DNA of 64,000 nucleotides from Hofstenia miamia (Eukaryota; Xenacoelomorpha; Acoela; Hofsteniidae). Below the pieces are notes generated by a model. The model made no database searches. It had not been told where the DNA came from and saw nothing but the letters and a program-made list of their open reading frames with translations. This document shows positions 10,713 to 23,971 of the stretch, piece after piece. The position numbers and the translations under genes were made by a program. Numbering within the stretch: the stretch's first letter is position 1; every line of letters starts with the position of its first letter. The DNA lies in contig CABFPE010000018.1 in the NCBI GenBank assembly GCA_900660155.1, positions 817,068-881,067 of the forward strand, written 5' to 3'.

Positions 10713-13500
10713 TAGATGATGAAATGCCCGCATCATTTAGTCTCTAAGATATTTTTGTCACAATGCCGAATTGGGGTAAAATCTACCTCATGGAATCTAA
10801 GTTATGCACATGCATATATACGATATAATGTCTTAATCAATTACACATTTATTATCAAGTAAAACAACTACTAAATTGCCAACATACTTCCTATTGATCA
10901 ATTTGGCGGTTAGACGTCTCTGATAAAAGATTTTTGTGATCAGCAGCAAGTATTCTGACATCACATGGTTTGAATTAAAATCCTTAAAGATACCATTTTT
11001 AATTTGTGTTTAATAGGAAACTAAATGTCACGTTAAGCTAATTTGAATGCAATATATGCGAATTTTAGTAAATTTTATCCATATTTTGCACCAGGTTTAC
11101 TGGTGGGAAAATATTTTCTTGTTTTATGCTTAACGATTATCCTGTCCTGATTCCAGGCCTTTGTTCTTAATCCTATTATAGTTTACGAATTAATGAATTA
11201 ATAGATATTTTAAATGGAATATTACAAAGTTGGTTATAATGATATTAAGAGAATTAGAGAAAAATTTTGAAGCTCAAGCAATAATCCGAAATCTTTTTAA
11301 TGATGCTGCCTATTTGTGTGGACAGTAGAAGACGTTAACAGTGATGGCATACCTGAACGCTTAAGACGCGGTTTTTGAATATTAAAATTTCATTTTCATC
11401 ATGTTTTAGCAGTTCATCGTCGTTTACTTTTTACTATGTAAAAGATATTTAGGATGTATTTTGCACTCCAGTGATTTTTCCCATTTCAATGCTGAACAAT
11501 GAAGTTAGGATTATTAAGAACGATGTAGGGGTTCATTCTAAACATAGACGCATGCTGTTTTGTATTTCAACCACCAAAAAAGATTCATTGGCTCAACACT
11601 AGGATTTGACAATATAGTGCTATGCATAGAAACAAAATCATTCTACTAATGAACAGTTTATACAAATTGTTAGTGTTTTTTTAGGTAATACACTCACAAC
11701 TTAATTTGCGAAGGAAGCATTTATTTTTTATCGTTCGATCTGACTCTACTCTAACTATGTGCTGGAGGTCAAATAATGACTTATAACATTGGAACATTCA
11801 ATCTTTCAATTGCAGATTTGATGCTGAATCGCAGATACAAAGGCGTATATTTTTGTTGAATTGAGGTATGCAACCTTTGTGAGATATTTCTCATTTGAAT
11901 GCCACAAAAAGAGCGCCATACGACACATTAGCGATTCATTAGACAATCATTTGATAGAATCACATGCATGCATGAATCATTGCATCAAAAGCAAAATCTC
12001 ACAATTGTCCAAATGTGTAAATACATTCACAAGAATTGCCACAAAAATGTTCTATTCATTCAGCACGATAATAGAGAAAATTGATACACATCAAATTTTA
12101 ATTTTGTTAATACTACATACATCCCAAACGAAGACGAACTGTTAGCATGATTTGGTTGCAGAATTTTATAGAAAAGATTGGGAACACTATTTTATTCAAA
12201 GTAATTATTTACAAATATTTGCATTCTGTTTGGGTGTCTGTTCTGCGCTGTCAATTCATATAACGCAGGTGTAATTTAGCATTAAATGCTGTTTTGAAAG
12301 GACTTATATACGACTTCTAAAGAATGTTCCAACGACTGTTTTTTGGGAATACATATGAATGAAGACTAATATATAGTTAGAACCAAAATTTCAAAATCAA
12401 AAACTTGCTGAAGTCGTCCATTTTACCCAACTCCATAGATGGAATCGTGTTGGATTTTTCAAGTTTTTTAAACTTGACATCAAAGTTTAATGTAAGTAAA
12501 AAACTTTGTAATTCACCCGCGATTGATCCACATGATATAAATCAACCTGACCCGTCGACTACAGTTAAGGTACTTTTTCCATTCACAACCTCGCAAAGGT
12601 AGCCCGCATACTTAAATTTTAAAAGATAAATCTCACGCAGCTTTTGACCCTTGGAAATCCAAAATACCTCTAATGTAATGTCCCGCGTTTTGCTCATATT
12701 TCATCGTTTATTAATCAGGCAATTTTCAATCTGTCATTGGTTGAGGCTTCTTAGTAAAAAATGATTTTTTATAAAAAAAAATACATATTTCTGATTAGGC
12801 TTTCCAAACTTCAGATTCACATCAAACGAATGTCACTTTCTGAAAGGCCGATTCTAAAGCAGCACATCTGAATTTCGATCCTAGTGATGTATGATATGAA
12901 ACTGTATTTACAATATTAAAAATAGACTCAAACCAATAATTTCTTATATTCATAAACGAATATTATACTTTATATCGTCATACTTCCTCTAAAGTTTAAA
13001 CTATTAATTTAAAAGCATTCCAAGATTGTGTTGGCTTGGAATGTGTTCAAGAACAACATCAGTTGTGCAAAAGATTTTACATAGCAAAGTCTAGCATTTT
13101 GATTCTTTCACATAAATATTTTTACGGTGAATGTTAAGGAAATTTTCCTCTTGCAATTCCTTTGTTGGAATATAAAATTTGGGAATAACAATTGGACAGA
13201 CTTACTTAGACTATGGCACAGCAACCCAGACACCTAGCATTTAAAAGCCTTCAACTTATTTCTAGCATACAAAATTGCTCTTTTGATATAAATGCCAAAA
13301 GGTTTTTCAAATTATTTTCGTCATCAATTTCTCAACCAATATAATCCATATCTGGTTCAGAATTCCAATCCACTTTTGAAATATGTTGTAGCAAAATTTT
13401 CAAGTGTACCAAGCTTCAATAAAAAAAAACCTTTTTACGAAAAAACTTGTTTTGTTTTTTCAGTTTTTTTCTCAAAATACTTTTAAAAACAAAACGGTAT
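10713..13500. other. Intergenic; no supported gene
   Basis: Short open frames occur (11861-12145 plus; 12405-12602 plus). On the minus strand around 12645-12500 a coding-like run includes KFKYAGYLCEVVNGKSTL, then a stop, then ISCGSIAGELQ. I do not recognise this and cannot tell a decayed exon from chance. Confidence 0.3.
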
Positions 13501-13515
13501 GGGAAACTTTATGAA

Positions 13516-13518
<3 letters not shown>

Positions 13519-13551
<33 letters not shown>
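13519..13551. repeat. (TA)n microsatellite
   Basis: Uninterrupted TA tract of about 16 units. The IYIYIY reading frame across it is an artefact of the repeat. Confidence 0.9.
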
Positions 13552-13554
<3 letters not shown>

Positions 13555-14565
13555 TTTAAGCAGAAAATTACAGTGCGCCTGATTTGTAGATTCTTCATAT
13601 TATATGGCGCAGGTATCCTGGTGACGTATTTAAATGTGCAATACTTACCTGTATATTTTATGAATACTTTATATATAATTATATATTTATACATTAAATT
13701 TCAAAGTTTTTTACTAAATTTATTTTTTAGAATTTTAAGGAATTGATAGTATTTACAAAATTCTGCTCATTAAATACATGTATACAACAATACAGAGCCC
13801 GGTATTATATAAATTTTCTGTTACAAAGCTTCAATTTGCCAGCCTTTTGGGCATCTTAGAATGTACAGATCCAGATAGACATTGAAATACCAATACAACT
13901 TACTTCAAATAAAACATAAAATAATGCTGTTTTTTTCAAAGTGTTTTAAAGACGTTTTTTCCTCCTTGTTTAAAACAGTTCAACCCTGCAAAAACCCAAT
14001 CGAAAGTGATATCCTACGTCTAAGCATCCCTACCTGGAAAAACATGATGAGATGAAGTGTTAATAAAGTAAAATTTGTTGGGTATAAGAAAATTTTTTCT
14101 TGAATATGTGATATAAAACATTTACTTTTCTGAATAGGTATACTTGTAAAATCGAGGCATATGTTTCTTTAGTTATTGATTTACTAGGTAGAATCTTTAT
14201 ATCAAAGTTTTGAAAAATCACTAAGAGATGCTGCAAATAGAATTTTTGTTCCAGCTTCGCATCGAAAATCACTTTTTGCAAAAATATTTGTTTTAAATAG
14301 TGATAGTCTTGCATTGATTATTAAATGACGTACAGGAAAAATTATCATTTTTTTTAAAAATAAGCCCAACTGGCAACTTTCAAAAAATGCTATTCTGTTA
14401 ACATGGAATTTTGGCTTTTTACGAGTAGGTTGACCAATCAACTTACGTACATGCAAAATATACGATTTTTAATTGTTTTCAAGTAATGTTTCAACCTAAT
14501 GAAATCTTTTTGAAATTTCTGAGTGATGGTTTCTGATCCAAAATATGAATGATAACATCACTATT
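13552..14565. other. Intergenic AT-rich DNA, nothing recognised
   Basis: Two overlapping minus-strand frames at 14060-14456 have low-complexity, AT-driven composition and resemble no family I know. Confidence 0.4.
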
Positions 14566-14880
14566 ATAGTATACCGCTCATAAGATTGAAACACTCATCT
14601 TCACAATTTATTTCTGCAATGAATAATCACAGCAACTTTTTTAGCACTAGGCTCAATTTTGGTATTGTGAATTCAAATTTTCAAGTAATATTTTGATCAG
14701 GGATTTCGTTTTTCTCCTATTCCCCTATGAATAGGCACTCTAAAAAATATCTCCATAAATATACATCTTATATAAATTTTAGTGAAAAAATTTATTTCAT
14801 GGTGTAATATTTAGTTTATTCTAAAAGTTTTGCATAAATGTATTCTGTTGTCTGAAAAATATTACCACTTAAATTTAATG
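14566..14880 (-). repeat. Foldback-like dispersed repeat R2, copy 2
   Basis: The reverse complement of 14566-14830 aligns with 10440-10712, sharing the aattcacaataccaaaattg block. The adjoining 14833-14880 aligns directly with 10319-10365. Divergence is moderate. No open frame is present. Confidence 0.55.
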
Positions 14881-15560
14881 TTGTTTCTTTAAGGATTTGT
14901 TATAGGGAATATATTTATTGCATTTTAATACTAACTATTTTAACCGCTGATTTTGTAGTAGTTTCTTCATTGTTATTGAGGTCTCTTTTGATGTGATCTT
15001 AGATTTTTGAACGGTATTAAAAAATGTTGCGAATAATCTCATAATTTTGGAAGCGCAAAAACGTTTTCTTCTCCAATCAGTAATGTATTGGACTTGACTC
15101 TATATCGTAAGCTACTAATAGTGTAGTGCGCACTCTGATTGCTTCAGCTGCAATTTGTGGCTTATTATCGATAAGTTGTTGAATTGGCTAAATTCAAAGT
15201 TGACAGTATCCATTGAATTCCAGAATTTCGTCCTCAAGATTGAATTTCAAGTATTAATAAAACGATTTTTGTTGTATTATTTAATGCAAAACAAATTAGA
15301 GAAAAATATCAATAATTTTGAGCATGAATGCAAAATAGGACTGTTGTGGAAACTATACACAGGAACTTTTTATTGAAAAATTTTCAGTGTGAATATAAGC
15401 ATAACACATGGAACTGGGACACTTCAGAAACTGGCCTAAAACAGTTCCTATATTATCTCTAAATAACAGTGTGTTCCAAATCTATGTATTTTACCTAGAA
15501 TCCAGGGCGGTTTCTTTTATCTAAAGCGGTTAGTTATCTAAATTTTTCAAATTTTGCTTA
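14881..15560. other. Intergenic AT-rich DNA, nothing recognised
   Basis: A 73-residue open frame at 15155-15376 has no recognisable motif. Nothing else was seen. Confidence 0.4.
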
Positions 15561-15757
15561 GACCTGAAAAATGCGAATTGCGCAATTATTCAACATGGTT
15601 GTAAAGTCCCAAACTTCAAAAATATTTTGATAGGTCAAAATATGGTTAAAATCGGCTATTTAGTTACTAAACTTTTTTGTTAAAATCTTTATGAAAATAT
15701 AGATGTTCTAATGTCATTACTGAATAAAGTTTTTCACTGCTGCGCAAACTTTTTCGC
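15561..15757 (+). repeat. Dispersed repeat R1, copy 2
   Basis: Inverted relative to the copy at 1-235. Shared blocks include atatggttaaaatcg and aataaagtttttcac. The sequence beyond 15757 is unrelated to the start of the window, which marks one edge of the family. Confidence 0.6.
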
Positions 15758-16447
15758 AAAGGATCGTTGTTTTTCTGTTTAAAACTTTACACATTATTTT
15801 TGTTCATTTGAAAACATTACTTTATAACATTTTTTGGAAGAAAGCAAAAACAGTACTTTATATTACGTTTTGAGCAATGCAAATTCAATTTTGAAGTTGT
15901 TTTAATGTTAGTCAAAATATGGTCAAGATTTCTGCGCTTTTTCAATTTTTGTGATCAAAATTCTAATTTTTTTGTTATAAAAATAATCGCCTTAAGGATA
16001 ACTTTTCAATCTTAAGATGAGGCTTCCTTGAACAAACCAAGCGCTATCGCATATTTTCTTCGAATGCTCTTTCTATAGAAACTATGACCGATGAACCCTG
16101 TTTTATAATCCTTTGGTTTTATGCTGCCCTGGCTTCAGACTTTGTTGAATATTAAAATTACAGAGTAGGATTCTCATGTCTTTTGTGGTGCGGATGTTCG
16201 GTTGACACTTAATTGCCAATTTCCAACATTTATGTTAACCTTATTTTGCACATCTAAGGTTTCTAAAATGTCTGCCCGCCTTATTGCTAGTAACAGTATG
16301 TTATGTGATAAAATTACTATTCAATTTATTTAGTTTTAGGACTGGAAATGGGCATTTATTGCATCCGGTGATGCTTTCATCTCATATCAGTTTCATTCTG
16401 CGAATTGGAATTTATTGCGGCGGGATGTACTTTTTGAAGCATTCGAN

Positions 16448-16486
<39 letters not shown>

Positions 16487-17440
16487 ATAAGGATGGCAGC
16501 GGTCCGTTGTTTTTTCGGACACTCCGCAGCCTACATACTTTCTCAAAAATTTGCCAAGCTGGCCCGCAATCACATTTATTTTACCTTGACAGTGCGTTAC
16601 TAAACTGTCATCAATGCATGTGCATGGGTTGTAGATTATTGCACATATTTTTTACAGCCAATTTATACCAAACCAATTCTAATTTTCACTCATTCCCTCA
16701 ACATTTTTAATGGCCTACCCTTAAGTTTTGTAATTTTTATTCTAAGTATGATTTTCCATTTTTTAAATATAAGCAAATGGTTAATGAAATGGTTGCGAAG
16801 TTAACATGTTAAATAAGTAATCTTTGATCGTGTAAAATGATAATTTAATTATTAATTTCTAATTATAAATGATAGTTCAGCTTATAATCTTTTTGTATTG
16901 CTTTTGTTTTCAAAAAATTGATTTTTTGTACTCAGTCGCGAATTTAGGTAGGAAACAACGCATCTCCACTCTGCCTATTCCCTTTGAGGGTTTTCCTTTT
17001 TTCAAATTGTTTATGTATTTGAAATGTTTTTGATGTCGATGTTTACACAGAGATTGACATGGACGTGTATAAAATGTTCAAAGTTGACTTTTACATGAAG
17101 TCCATTTTTGTAAAATATTATTGCAAACTTAAATTCCACATGATATAAAATATAAGGCCAGTACTGAAAAACATGTCATTGAGATGTTTAATTATATAGC
17201 TATTAGTTGCTGCTTTGTAACTATTAAATTCGGGGAATATCCTTCTACTATACTCATGGAATGCTATAATCAACGTACTTTGATTACCAGTGAGATTTTT
17301 GATAAACTACTAAAAAGCATTTTCTAATCACACATTTTAATCGTGACCTGCTATGACCTCCAAAGACGTGAAATATGACGCTCAGATATGTAAAATGAGA
17401 AGGAAGGATAAGAATATAAAATGGGCATATATATATATTC
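15758..17440. other. Intergenic, with a (TA)n tract and a single N at 16446
   Basis: No gene recognised. A TA/TG tract runs from 16447 to about 16488, directly after one ambiguous base that probably marks a contig join. Just beyond it GTCCG and CGGAC form a small hairpin around 16501-16519. Confidence 0.5.
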
Positions 17441-17449
17441 ATTTTTAGC

Positions 17450-18018
17450 ATAGACGCTATGAAAAGGATAGATCGGTTTCGTTTATATAAAACATCATCA
17501 GTACAAATATGCGGTAAAAAACTAAATATATTTACAATAAACTACACTCTTATATATTTTAATATTGCATGCTCTTAAAATAAGTTCAATGATATCATGC
17601 TTAGTTGTTTATTCAATAATTGATCTTTGTTTGATTGTTTAATTATTAATGCTTCTCCTATTTTATGATGTTCTGATCTTAGTCGGATGTAAAAATTCAA
17701 AATTTTCTTCTCTTAGTTGATGTTTGTGCATAAAAATTTCAGATTTTAGGTGCCCATTCATATGTTCCTTAATTCTTGTACCCAGATGTCGCTTTGTTTC
17801 CCCGACGTATGATTTTTCACAATCATCACATTTATATATATATAAACTAAGGAGGAAACTAAATTTTTTGGGATTTGATCTTTATTTAGAACCATATCTT
17901 TTGTTTTATATGATGTCAATATTGGAATGATCTTTGTTCTTTTAAATTTTGTATTCATTATTCTAATTTTTTTCTTTAAATTTTTTACTTGGTTTTCTAT
18001 ATAGGGAAGCTTTAAATA

Positions 18019-18020
<2 letters not shown>
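17450..18020 (-). mobile_element. Penelope-like retroelement, 3' end with GIY-YIG endonuclease domain (frameshifted)
   Basis: Read on the minus strand from 18010, the protein runs LPYIENQVKNLKKKI, IIPILTSYKTKD and NKDQIPKNLVSSLVY. This matches the segment between reverse transcriptase and nuclease in Penelope-like elements (LPYIG..., ...TSYKT..., ...LKD..P..L.S..VY). After a frameshift it continues CDDCEKSYVGETKRHLGTR and IKEHM, the GIY-YIG nuclease core with its YVG, Arg and Glu landmarks. After another shift, KIGEALIIKQSNKDQLLNKQ matches the usual C-terminus. The first frameshift falls in a short TA run (17832-17845), and one TA unit fewer would restore frame. The 5' part is absent: the element runs into the TA tract and the assembly gap at 18022. 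The limit near 17450 is approximate. Confidence 0.8.
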
Positions 18021-18021
<1 letters not shown>

Positions 18022-18051
<30 letters not shown>

Positions 18052-18362
18052 NNNNNNNNNNNNNNNNNNNNNNNNNNNNNNNNNNNNNNNNNNNNNNNNN
18101 NNNNNNNNNNNNNNNNNNNNNNNNNNNNNNNNNNNNNNNNNNNNNNNNNNNNNNNNNNNNNNNNNNNNNNNNNNNNNNNNNNNNNNNNNNNNNNNNNNNN
18201 NNNNNNNNNNNNNNNNNNNNNNNNNNNNNNNNNNNNNNNNNNNNNNNNNNNNNNNNNNNNNNNNNNNNNNNNNNNNNNNNNNNNNNNNNNNNNNNNNNNN
18301 NNNNNNNNNNNNNNNNNNNNNNNNNNNNNNNNNNNNNNNNNNNNNNNNNNNNNNNNNNNNNN

Positions 18363-18395
<33 letters not shown>
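18022..18395. other. Assembly gap (311 N) flanked by (TA)n on both sides
   Basis: TA tracts at 18022-18051 and 18364-18394 surround N from 18052 to 18362. The true repeat length and any sequence between are unknown, and part of the Penelope-like element could be missing here. Open frames crossing the N run are meaningless. Confidence 0.95.
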
Positions 18396-18397
<2 letters not shown>

Positions 18398-19715
18398 TGA
18401 GTGAAATACATCCATTTATATAGTTTCTACAAATACGCACAGTTATTAAAAGTGAGTAATTATATCTAAATATTTAAAAAATGTTCTTATAAAATTCAAT
18501 TTATATAAATGTTCGGGAACATTTAATAAACTCAGATGATGTGTTTTTATAAACGACAGGGTTTTGGGATGATTACTTTGATAAACCTTTAAACAATACC
18601 AATATCTCACCAGAGTTATTTCAGAGAAAGCAGGTAATATTATATTTAGACGACAACAGCATGTGGCTTGATAATAAAATTATTCATAATTAAGAAAGGC
18701 TGAAATTCCAACTTATTGTTCAGTAGATTATTTCAAGTCAACATCGTCACCGCCATAGCCATGTTCGAAGACTGCATGGCCTTGGCCTTATAACAAAAAC
18801 ATCAACTTAAGGTCAATTTCATCATGTTATCAACCATTTGAAATGCTTTACCGTCATAATAATGTGAGAAATAAGATTTTCGCAATTCAAATTGTTTAGT
18901 GTAAGCACTACACCTGCGAATAGACTACTACTTATTGGCTTCATTACTATATGCATTTTTAGCATGTTTTCTTCCTAGTTTATGTGTTGGTCACTTACGT
19001 TCAGATTGTGAGTCCTGTTACGTAAAAATTTAATTTTCAAAATGTGATTTTGGTTTTGATGTTTTCAAATGATATTACACCGGATTTATCTGCGAAAGCA
19101 TTCTTTTATTATTTTTCAATTGGCGCAATTTTGTTTAATTTTTTTTAGAAAAGTGAAATGTGTGTAAGTAAAGAATTTTCAAATAGTATATAATTTATTA
19201 CAATATATTGAGAAGAGTTTAACTTAGTGAGGAATGTAATGTACATACAGCCTAACATTCCCTTAAGGCAATGCATCATGTAAACTGTTCTGATCAAATT
19301 TTTCCTATATACCATTTTTATGCTAAGGTAAGAAAAATTTGTGTAGGGCAATTACGTGGACTTAACCTTAAATTCTTTCATCAATAAATTGAATGATTAA
19401 GTTTGCTAATATTGAAAGGGATTGGGTCTTTGTGGGTGTGAAAGCCAAAGTCCGCCTTTGCAAAGGATTTATTGAACGCATTCAAACTAGAAAAGGAAAT
19501 TCTTAATAGTTTCAAATGCACAATTAATTGAGGGCATCATGAATAATTTAAAAAAGTAATTTACTTGAATCTTTGCTCTACATCTAGATACAGTGTATTT
19601 CTTAAATAAACCGGAACCAACTAATTTTTTGAGAAATCTTAAATGTGAACAGCCCGAGAATTTTTTAAAAATTGTTTATGATTCTTGAAAAAACTCATAA
19701 ACTAATAAACATATT
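18396..19715. other. Intergenic AT-rich DNA, nothing recognised
   Basis: No coding block, transposon terminus or RNA gene was recognised. A chance minus-strand frame lies at 19145-19351. Confidence 0.4.
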
Positions 19716-19719
19716 CAAA

Positions 19720-20010
19720 ATCTGAAATCACGATGTGATATAGCAACCTCTGAATTTGTGCACGGCATGCCTCAATGGGCTTTGGAGATTTATGCTGACA
19801 AAAAGAAAGTTAAAGTTTGTTGCTTCCATGCGCTTGAAACCTTATAATTGCATAAACCTTATGTATGGAGAAAATTTAAATCTTTTTAGAAATTCGGAAT
19901 TTTCAAAGAATTGTTGATTTTTTCAACTGCTTTAGCCATAGTAATACGCTTTAGGAGAGATTTTGATCATTGCATTCAATTCCTTAAATTCTTTGAAAAT
20001 ATTTAAAAAA
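19720..20010 (-). repeat. Unidentified dispersed repeat R3, copy 1
   Basis: One of three related stretches. Read on the minus strand, the part containing cccattgaggcatgccgtgc matches 38697-38730. The part near 19925-19960 (ttcaactgctttagccatag on the plus strand) matches 25120-25140. Broken reading frames run through it (for example FLNIFKEFKELNAMIKISP), so it may derive from a transposon protein, but I do not recognise the family. Confidence 0.5.
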
Positions 20011-23000
20011 CGTTTTGTCCTTTTAAAAGACGTCGGGCTGTTTATTGTTAAATGGTAGCAAACATTCAGACTCTTCATTGTATGCTTAAGAACTAATGAG
20101 ATGTTACATGGAAGCATAATTAAATTGGTAGAACAACGTCTTCTAAATCTCCAAATCATCATTGATGTCATTAAGACATTCCGAACAGGAAATAGCGGGT
20201 TAAATTTACAATATAGTTTAAAGTACATTTGTTTTTTTAAATTACCATTTTATTTTAAATTTTTTGACAGAAATTGGAATCTGCTCTCCTGTTTGAAGAA
20301 TTATAAAACGTTGAAGAAATAGCGGTTATGTATTTTAGGTAATACATTCTGGCTTTTAGTTTATGTTGGAAGCTATGGCCTATTGCCATCAATTTTTGAA
20401 AAATTCAACTACTATTAATATACTTTTATAAAGTTATTTGACTTATTTAGTTTGATTTTATTGAGTTGAAACCTTTAAATTTAAAAACACCATTATATTC
20501 CTCTAAATTTCTTGACTAATCTTGTGCTTTCTTTTATTTTCATTTATGCTTCACTTGAACTTGGCCCTCAGTTTCTCATTGTTCCTGGATTTTGTGATGT
20601 AACTAAATTGAATTGGCCCTCAAGAACGTTTATATTGTGTGGATTAATTTGGCTCTGGGTCGACCTCATGTTGTCTCATGTTGTATGCTATTGTCTTCAA
20701 AAAATGTTTAGTGTTATTATTAGTATAAGTTGTTTTAGAAATAATTTTTGGGCTCCAAGAGGTATAATGTATGACGTGTACTTGTACATAATTATTATTT
20801 TAATTGAACAATATATCTTTGTTAAATTCTCTGGCGAGATCATAAAATGTAAATCTAGGAAGCTATTGTGACACTAATAATGTAATAAATGTGAATATTC
20901 CCAAGCGGCGTTATACTCATACTCATCATAATATGAAATTATACGTTTATTTGGAGTTTTCTAACGAATTTGAAATTTAGTGTACTATGACGGGCAAATT
21001 CTTTTTTGTCAAAATGGTTCGAAAATCCATGATTGGACTTATTATGCGATAAATAAAGGTTTATTTTTATCTCCATTTCTTCGAAAGCTCATTCTTTGTA
21101 AGGCAATAAAATCGTCTTTCAATAATTTTCTTTTAATAATAACTTATTTTTTTATTACTGATCACTGCTATCGTGAAAACATTTTCTTTGAATCATAACA
21201 TTTAAGTTTATGATTCAAATATTAGGGAAGGCATTCTATATTTTCACACTTTCTCAACAGTAATTGCTGATTTTTGCCACTACTTGCAGTAATATTTTGC
21301 ATTTTCCATTCTACAAGGCAACATTGGACATGCACTTTTTGTATTGTATTCTGATAGTTTACTCATCATTGATATTTTTTAATTGTTTTGACAAACTTTT
21401 TTATACCAAAACATTATTAATATTTAACATAATTTAACACGAGATTCCTTCGAAGTTGGAACCGACTGCCAAAGCTAAAATGTGGCCGCCGATTTTCACT
21501 CATAGAAATAGAAAGTAACTTAAGGTATTTTTCTGATGTCAACATTCCTTAGAATTCTTTCTAAGGTTTATGAAATGGGAATGCTGATGAACATTAAACG
21601 AATAAAACTCACGTAATTTGATGGGCTGTGCAGCATACCCTAGTGGCTTGTAAACAGCAAATATGCGTTCTCCAGTAACTAATTGTATTTGGAAGAATCC
21701 CTTACACAATTTCTAACAATCTGTTTTGCAATGAAATATGGAATTTTTTCTGGTTTATGTATTTTATCAAGAACAATTCTTAATTTCTTTGTACACTGTT
21801 AGGCATTTGACATGGTTAAGTGAGCCGAAATAATAATTGAAATAAAAATATGTGATGTTGTCTGAAGCATATTGAATAACGCATTTCACGTAAGAGAACC
21901 GTGAATTTTGACAATATGTGGTCAAAATGCAAACTTTTTGTATTTAAATTTGAAGCCGTGTTTACCTGCTCCCTACCAAGAGTGACCTGATATGTAAGGA
22001 CATTATTAAAAAATGTTGAGTACAATGTGTAAATGTATGTAAAAACCACCTATTAATAAATATCCTTTCTGCATATCCTGTTCTCATCAAACGGCGGAGC
22101 AGCTCTACCGTTGTTTTGGTTACGTCGTTGTTAGTAATCTGACCTGCATTGACTTGAGGTCAATAATCTAAAATATTTAATTTTCCATTTTAATTTGTTC
22201 ACGTCAGGTATTTTTTCGTTCGCTTCAAAATACAAGCCGTTTGGATTGAAATAGCTAGTTTCTTTCACTTCCAACATACAAAACTTTTCGAATGATGAGA
22301 TGTTTTCCAAATTCGCATTTAGATCTTCACGTTTCGAGTTTTGGATGTTGCTTTCCAAGGTGAAAACAAAAACCACCGGAACTCACACACTGACTAGATA
22401 TTGAGCACCTGGATGAATACATCTTAAATTTTATTGGATTAGATGATATTATCAATAGCGACACGGGGAAGTGCGGCATTTATATTAAAGCAAATTTTCA
22501 CAATTATGCGGATGTATAGCAGGTTGACTTGAAATTAATTTCAGTTGAAAATTACCAGGCATTGATGAAATCATTCAATTCTACTATTTTAAGCATTTTA
22601 TTTTCAAAAAAATATTTTTAGTCAACTAAGCATATATGAACTTTAATTGAAGTAGTCTATTTTAATTGTTTTGCAATTTTTTTTAAATTTAGGTAGCAAT
22701 GTGCTTAGCAAGATCAAAAACCAAAAAATTATTAACCAATTCAAAGATATTTCAATGCGATATTAAATGTACTGTTTTTGCTGTTCTTAAATTTGTGTTC
22801 AAGTAGCTGTTTCTGCCATGCTTACACACTATTGCAAAAAACAAATGATAAAAATGCATAAATTCAAAAAATTATTACACATAAAACCGTTAGACTATGA
22901 TTCTAAAATTCTAGTTTTAAATCTTTTAGGCTAACCGGTGGTTTTTAATTTCTGATAAGTCTACATGACGCGGAGGATTTTCTACAAACTATCTAACTAA

Positions 23001-23931
23001 CTAATGCATACAAGTTAGTTGGAAATAGTATAATTGATTTTCCTCTAATTATTATCATTAACTGAAAATTTAAAATTGCTAAAAATAAAAAAATGAGCAA
23101 ACAAGCACTAATATAATGAAATTCATTAATCTGCGACATACATATTTGTGTAGGGTTAAATATAATGTTTTGATCATCAGTTTCACACTCAGTCATGAGT
23201 AGCTATTTTGTAGTAACTTGAATTTTTAAAGTTTTTTGGATTTATTGAATTTGAAGTCATATATAAACTGTTCATATGTATTTGTGAAAATATTTGTAAT
23301 TTTTTGTTAAGATAAGCGAACAGACTTCCAACATTTGTGCATTGGGAACAATCTATAAATTTGATTTTTCATTTTAGGGCAGGATTGTTGAAAGTTAATA
23401 GCCTTTGTAAAATTAACTGAAAAGAATTATAAATTTCTGAATTTTATATTTAGATTTTATTTTAAGAAGAATTATTGATAAAGAGCAGGTGGCAATTTTG
23501 CAGAGTTGTGAATTGAAGACATTTTCGCGGTTTATGCGCCAGTGAGCATATGTTCTAAGATATCGATCTTCAATTAAACGAGTTTTAATTGGCTTAGTAG
23601 CTATTTTTATATGTTTGAGAGGTCTTTGTACAATATAATCCTCTAACTAGATGTGCGAGCCGTTCCTATTCTTTCATGTAAAACAAAGTTAATTAAAACA
23701 CTTGAAAACAGTAAACTAAAACCAAGCGGAGTTTTTACTAAGTTTTAGTCGATCCACACACTTGTCCAAATGCATGTAGATCTAACAAAGCTTTTTGTAC
23801 TGATATAGGAAACAGTGTCTAGGATTAGCTATTGTATACACACTAGAGTTGGAATTGACCGGCAACAATTAATACTGACCTGGGAGATTTGGTCGGTAAA
23901 TTTTAATTAAATTATATATTTATTCTATGCA

Positions 23932-23935
<4 letters not shown>
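20011..23935. other. Intergenic; a few unconvincing open frames
   Basis: Frames at 20512-20871 (plus) and 21816-22049 (minus) look like chance. One at 22131-22376 (minus) has a more protein-like composition (FEKFCMLEVKETSYFNPNG) and is followed by AG/GTCAGA, a possible splice donor, but lacks a clear acceptor or start and matches nothing I know. Confidence 0.3.

Positions 23936-23936
<1 letters not shown>

Positions 23937-23967
<31 letters not shown>
23937..23967. repeat. (TA)n microsatellite
   Basis: About 15 TA units in otherwise unremarkable intergenic DNA. Confidence 0.9.

Positions 23968-23971
<4 letters not shown>

Noticed and set aside
12500-12645. Minus-strand coding-like run KFKYAGYLCEVVNGKSTL, stop, ISCGSIAGELQ
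   Set aside because: Too short, broken by a stop and unrecognised. Kept only as a remark in the intergenic entry.
17758-18440. Open frames of up to 217 codons crossing the N run and TA tracts on the minus strand
   Set aside because: The long frames are made of Ns and TA repeat. Only the part below 18020 is real, and it is annotated as a Penelope-like element.
20512-20871. 119-codon hydrophobic plus-strand frame, possible membrane protein
   Set aside because: Begins at a non-ATG codon; composition fits AT-rich chance and no family pattern is seen.
22131-22376. 81-codon minus-strand frame with possible splice donor
   Set aside because: No proper start, no acceptor and no recognisable family.
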